29,723 nucleotides of DNA from a virus: positions 1 to 29,723 of the IMG/VR virus record IMGVR_UViG_3300046167_000094; one strand, 5' to 3'. Below, piece after piece: positions 29,132 through 29,723 of the stretch; position 1 is the stretch's first letter, and the number at the start of each line of letters is the position of its first letter. Under the pieces are notes generated by a model. That model was not told the DNA's origin, searched no databases, and worked only from the letters and a program-made list of their open reading frames with translations. The position numbers and the translations under genes were made by a program.

Positions 29132-29457
29132 TCAATGATTTTAGATTCGATGCTTCCGTCCATTTGTATTTCTTGGCGTTCAACGAATCCACGTTTTTTT
29201 CCTTTTGTTTTCAAATAAAATATTGTTGCAGTTGTATTGCCGTCTTTGATTTGTTTGTGCAATTGTGATTCGACAAAATCCAAAGTGAAGTTTTGCAACT
29301 CATCAACCTTTGATTTAAACGCCTCATCTTTATTATAATATTCATAAAACGTTGAACGTGCGCAACCTACTTTTTTACACGCCGTTGTGACAATTCCCAA
29401 TGATTGTTCCAACGCTTCTAATAAATTGTTTTTTAGTATGTCTGATTTTGTTTGCAT
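29107..29457 (-). CDS. Terminase small subunit
   Basis: 116 residues. The N-terminal 55 residues form a helix-turn-helix of the small-terminase type (LLEALEQSLGIVTTACKKVG then CARSTFYEYYNKDEAFKSKV). An oligomerisation-like helix (ELQNFTLDFVESQLHKQIKD) and NTTATIFYLKTKGKKRGFVE follow. It recognises phage DNA and loads the large subunit. Upstream are a terminator (29486-29516) and a TAACTTTGC box only three bases from the ATG, so its mRNA may lack a leader. Confidence 0.85.
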   Translation of the reverse strand: MQTKSDILKNNLLEALEQSLGIVTTACKKVGCARSTFYEYYNKDEAFKSKVDELQNFTLDFVESQLHKQIKDGNTTATIFYLKTKGKKRGFVERQEIQMDGSIESKIIEWTPAKDK

Positions 29458-29460
29458 AAC

Positions 29461-29469
29461 GCAAAGTTA
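29461..29469 (-). promoter_or_regulatory. Promoter box TAACTTTGC for the late (packaging) operon, apparently leaderless
   Basis: TAACTTTG plus C on the minus strand, then GTT and the ATG of the small terminase. The box matches the Bacteroidota -7 consensus TAnnTTTG fully. The -33 region is T-rich without a clear TTTG. Confidence 0.5.
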
Positions 29470-29485
29470 AATAAATTAAAAGACA

Positions 29486-29516
29486 TAAAAAAAACCCTTC
29501 ATTTCTGAAAGGTTTT
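29486..29516 (-). terminator. Intrinsic terminator upstream of the terminase operon
   Basis: Minus RNA AAAACCUUUCA, loop GAAA, UGAAGGGUUUU pair over 11 positions with one G-U wobble, then more U. It ends the transcript of the partial gene at the right edge. Confidence 0.8.
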
Positions 29517-29535
29517 GAATTTTGTTTTAATGTTT

Positions 29536-29721
29536 TTAATATTGTTCTTTTGTTGCTTTTTTAAATAATCTTGATACCATTTTTTCTAATTTAACAATAT
29601 TTTTTATTGATATATCATTAGAAGATGAAGTCCATTTTAATAATTGACCATTGACATTGTCTACAATTGCTACTCTTTTGTTTCTGTGGTAAACATCTAT
29701 TTGGTCAACTAAATTAGATTT
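29536..29721 (-). CDS. 3' part of an unidentified gene, cut by the right window edge
   Basis: An open frame of 61 codons runs from the edge to TAA 29536-29538, reading SNLVDQIDVYHRNKRVAIVD, then a middle NGQLLKWTSSSNDISIKN and a basic helical end KMVSRLFKKATKEQY. The start lies outside. A terminator follows it, supporting a genuine gene end. AT-rich with few CG dinucleotides. No family recognised. Confidence 0.5.
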   Translation of the reverse strand, partial: KSNLVDQIDVYHRNKRVAIVDNVNGQLLKWTSSSNDISIKNIVKLEKMVSRLFKKATKEQY

Positions 29722-29723
29722 AA

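Noticed and set aside
1-29723. Plus-strand open frames of 60-144 codons throughout
   Set aside because: All lie opposite well-supported minus-strand genes, have low-complexity or Cys/Leu-rich readings, and no RBS, overlap pattern or promoter supports them.
1-29723. Circular closure joining the partial genes at both window edges
   Set aside because: The frames do not match across the junction (the left gene would meet a TAG after four codons) and no terminal repeat is visible, so the edges are treated as cuts.
1-29723. tRNA genes, CRISPR arrays, insertion sequences, integrase or att sites
   Set aside because: None was seen by eye on either strand. A tRNA or repeat scan could still find something I missed.

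Overview
The window is most of the genome of a siphovirus-like tailed phage, or a prophage of one, infecting a member of the Bacteroidota, probably a flavobacterium. Three things point there: the AT-rich sequence, the general lack of Shine-Dalgarno sites, and a recurring TAnnTTTRY element in front of transcription units that matches the Bacteroidota -7 promoter box. Every gene I can support is on the minus strand, so genome order runs from high to low coordinates. No integrase, repressor, tRNA or CRISPR array is visible, so lifestyle cannot be decided.

Packaging and head (29.5 to 22.2 kb): small and large terminase, a portal with an unusual two-module C-terminal extension, a MuF head protein with a C-terminal HExxH zincin-like domain (polymorphic-toxin layout), a small Cys protein, prohead protease and major capsid protein. 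A promoter- and terminator-bounded cassette of tiny genes (22.2 to 20.5 kb; DUF3310-like, zinc-ribbon, membrane protein, nuclease remnant) interrupts the head genes. Connector and head-tail joining proteins follow (20.5 to 17.8 kb).

Lysis and adsorption (17.8 to 14.1 kb): small membrane protein, M15 peptidase endolysin, three-TM-type holin, a small basic protein, and two tandem paralogous lectin-like fibre proteins. Tail (14.1 to 7.5 kb): a small acidic protein, tail tube, tail chaperones G and GT joined through a lambda-type GGGAAAG slippery site, tape measure, and a large distal tail protein.

Recombination and replication (7.4 to 0.2 kb): HTH protein, putative annealing protein, SSB-like protein, RecE/YqaJ-like exonuclease, DnaA domain-IV-like protein, VRR-NUC, an HTH replication protein behind a possible attenuator leader, a PD-(D/E)XK-like protein, TOPRIM primase, DnaB-like helicase, and a ParB-like protein.

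The most striking global observation is five places where a conserved protein continues only after a +1 frame change: twice in primase-helicase, and once each in terminase large subunit, a tail/structural protein and a cassette nuclease. All have the same sign. They could be one-base insertion errors, real decay, or +1 recoding; sequence alone cannot decide. Other points of interest are the MuF-zincin fusion, a leader with a promoter, leaderless mini-ORF and terminator hairpin, a recurrent DGGTVESI-C module in two structural proteins, and the insulated accessory cassette.
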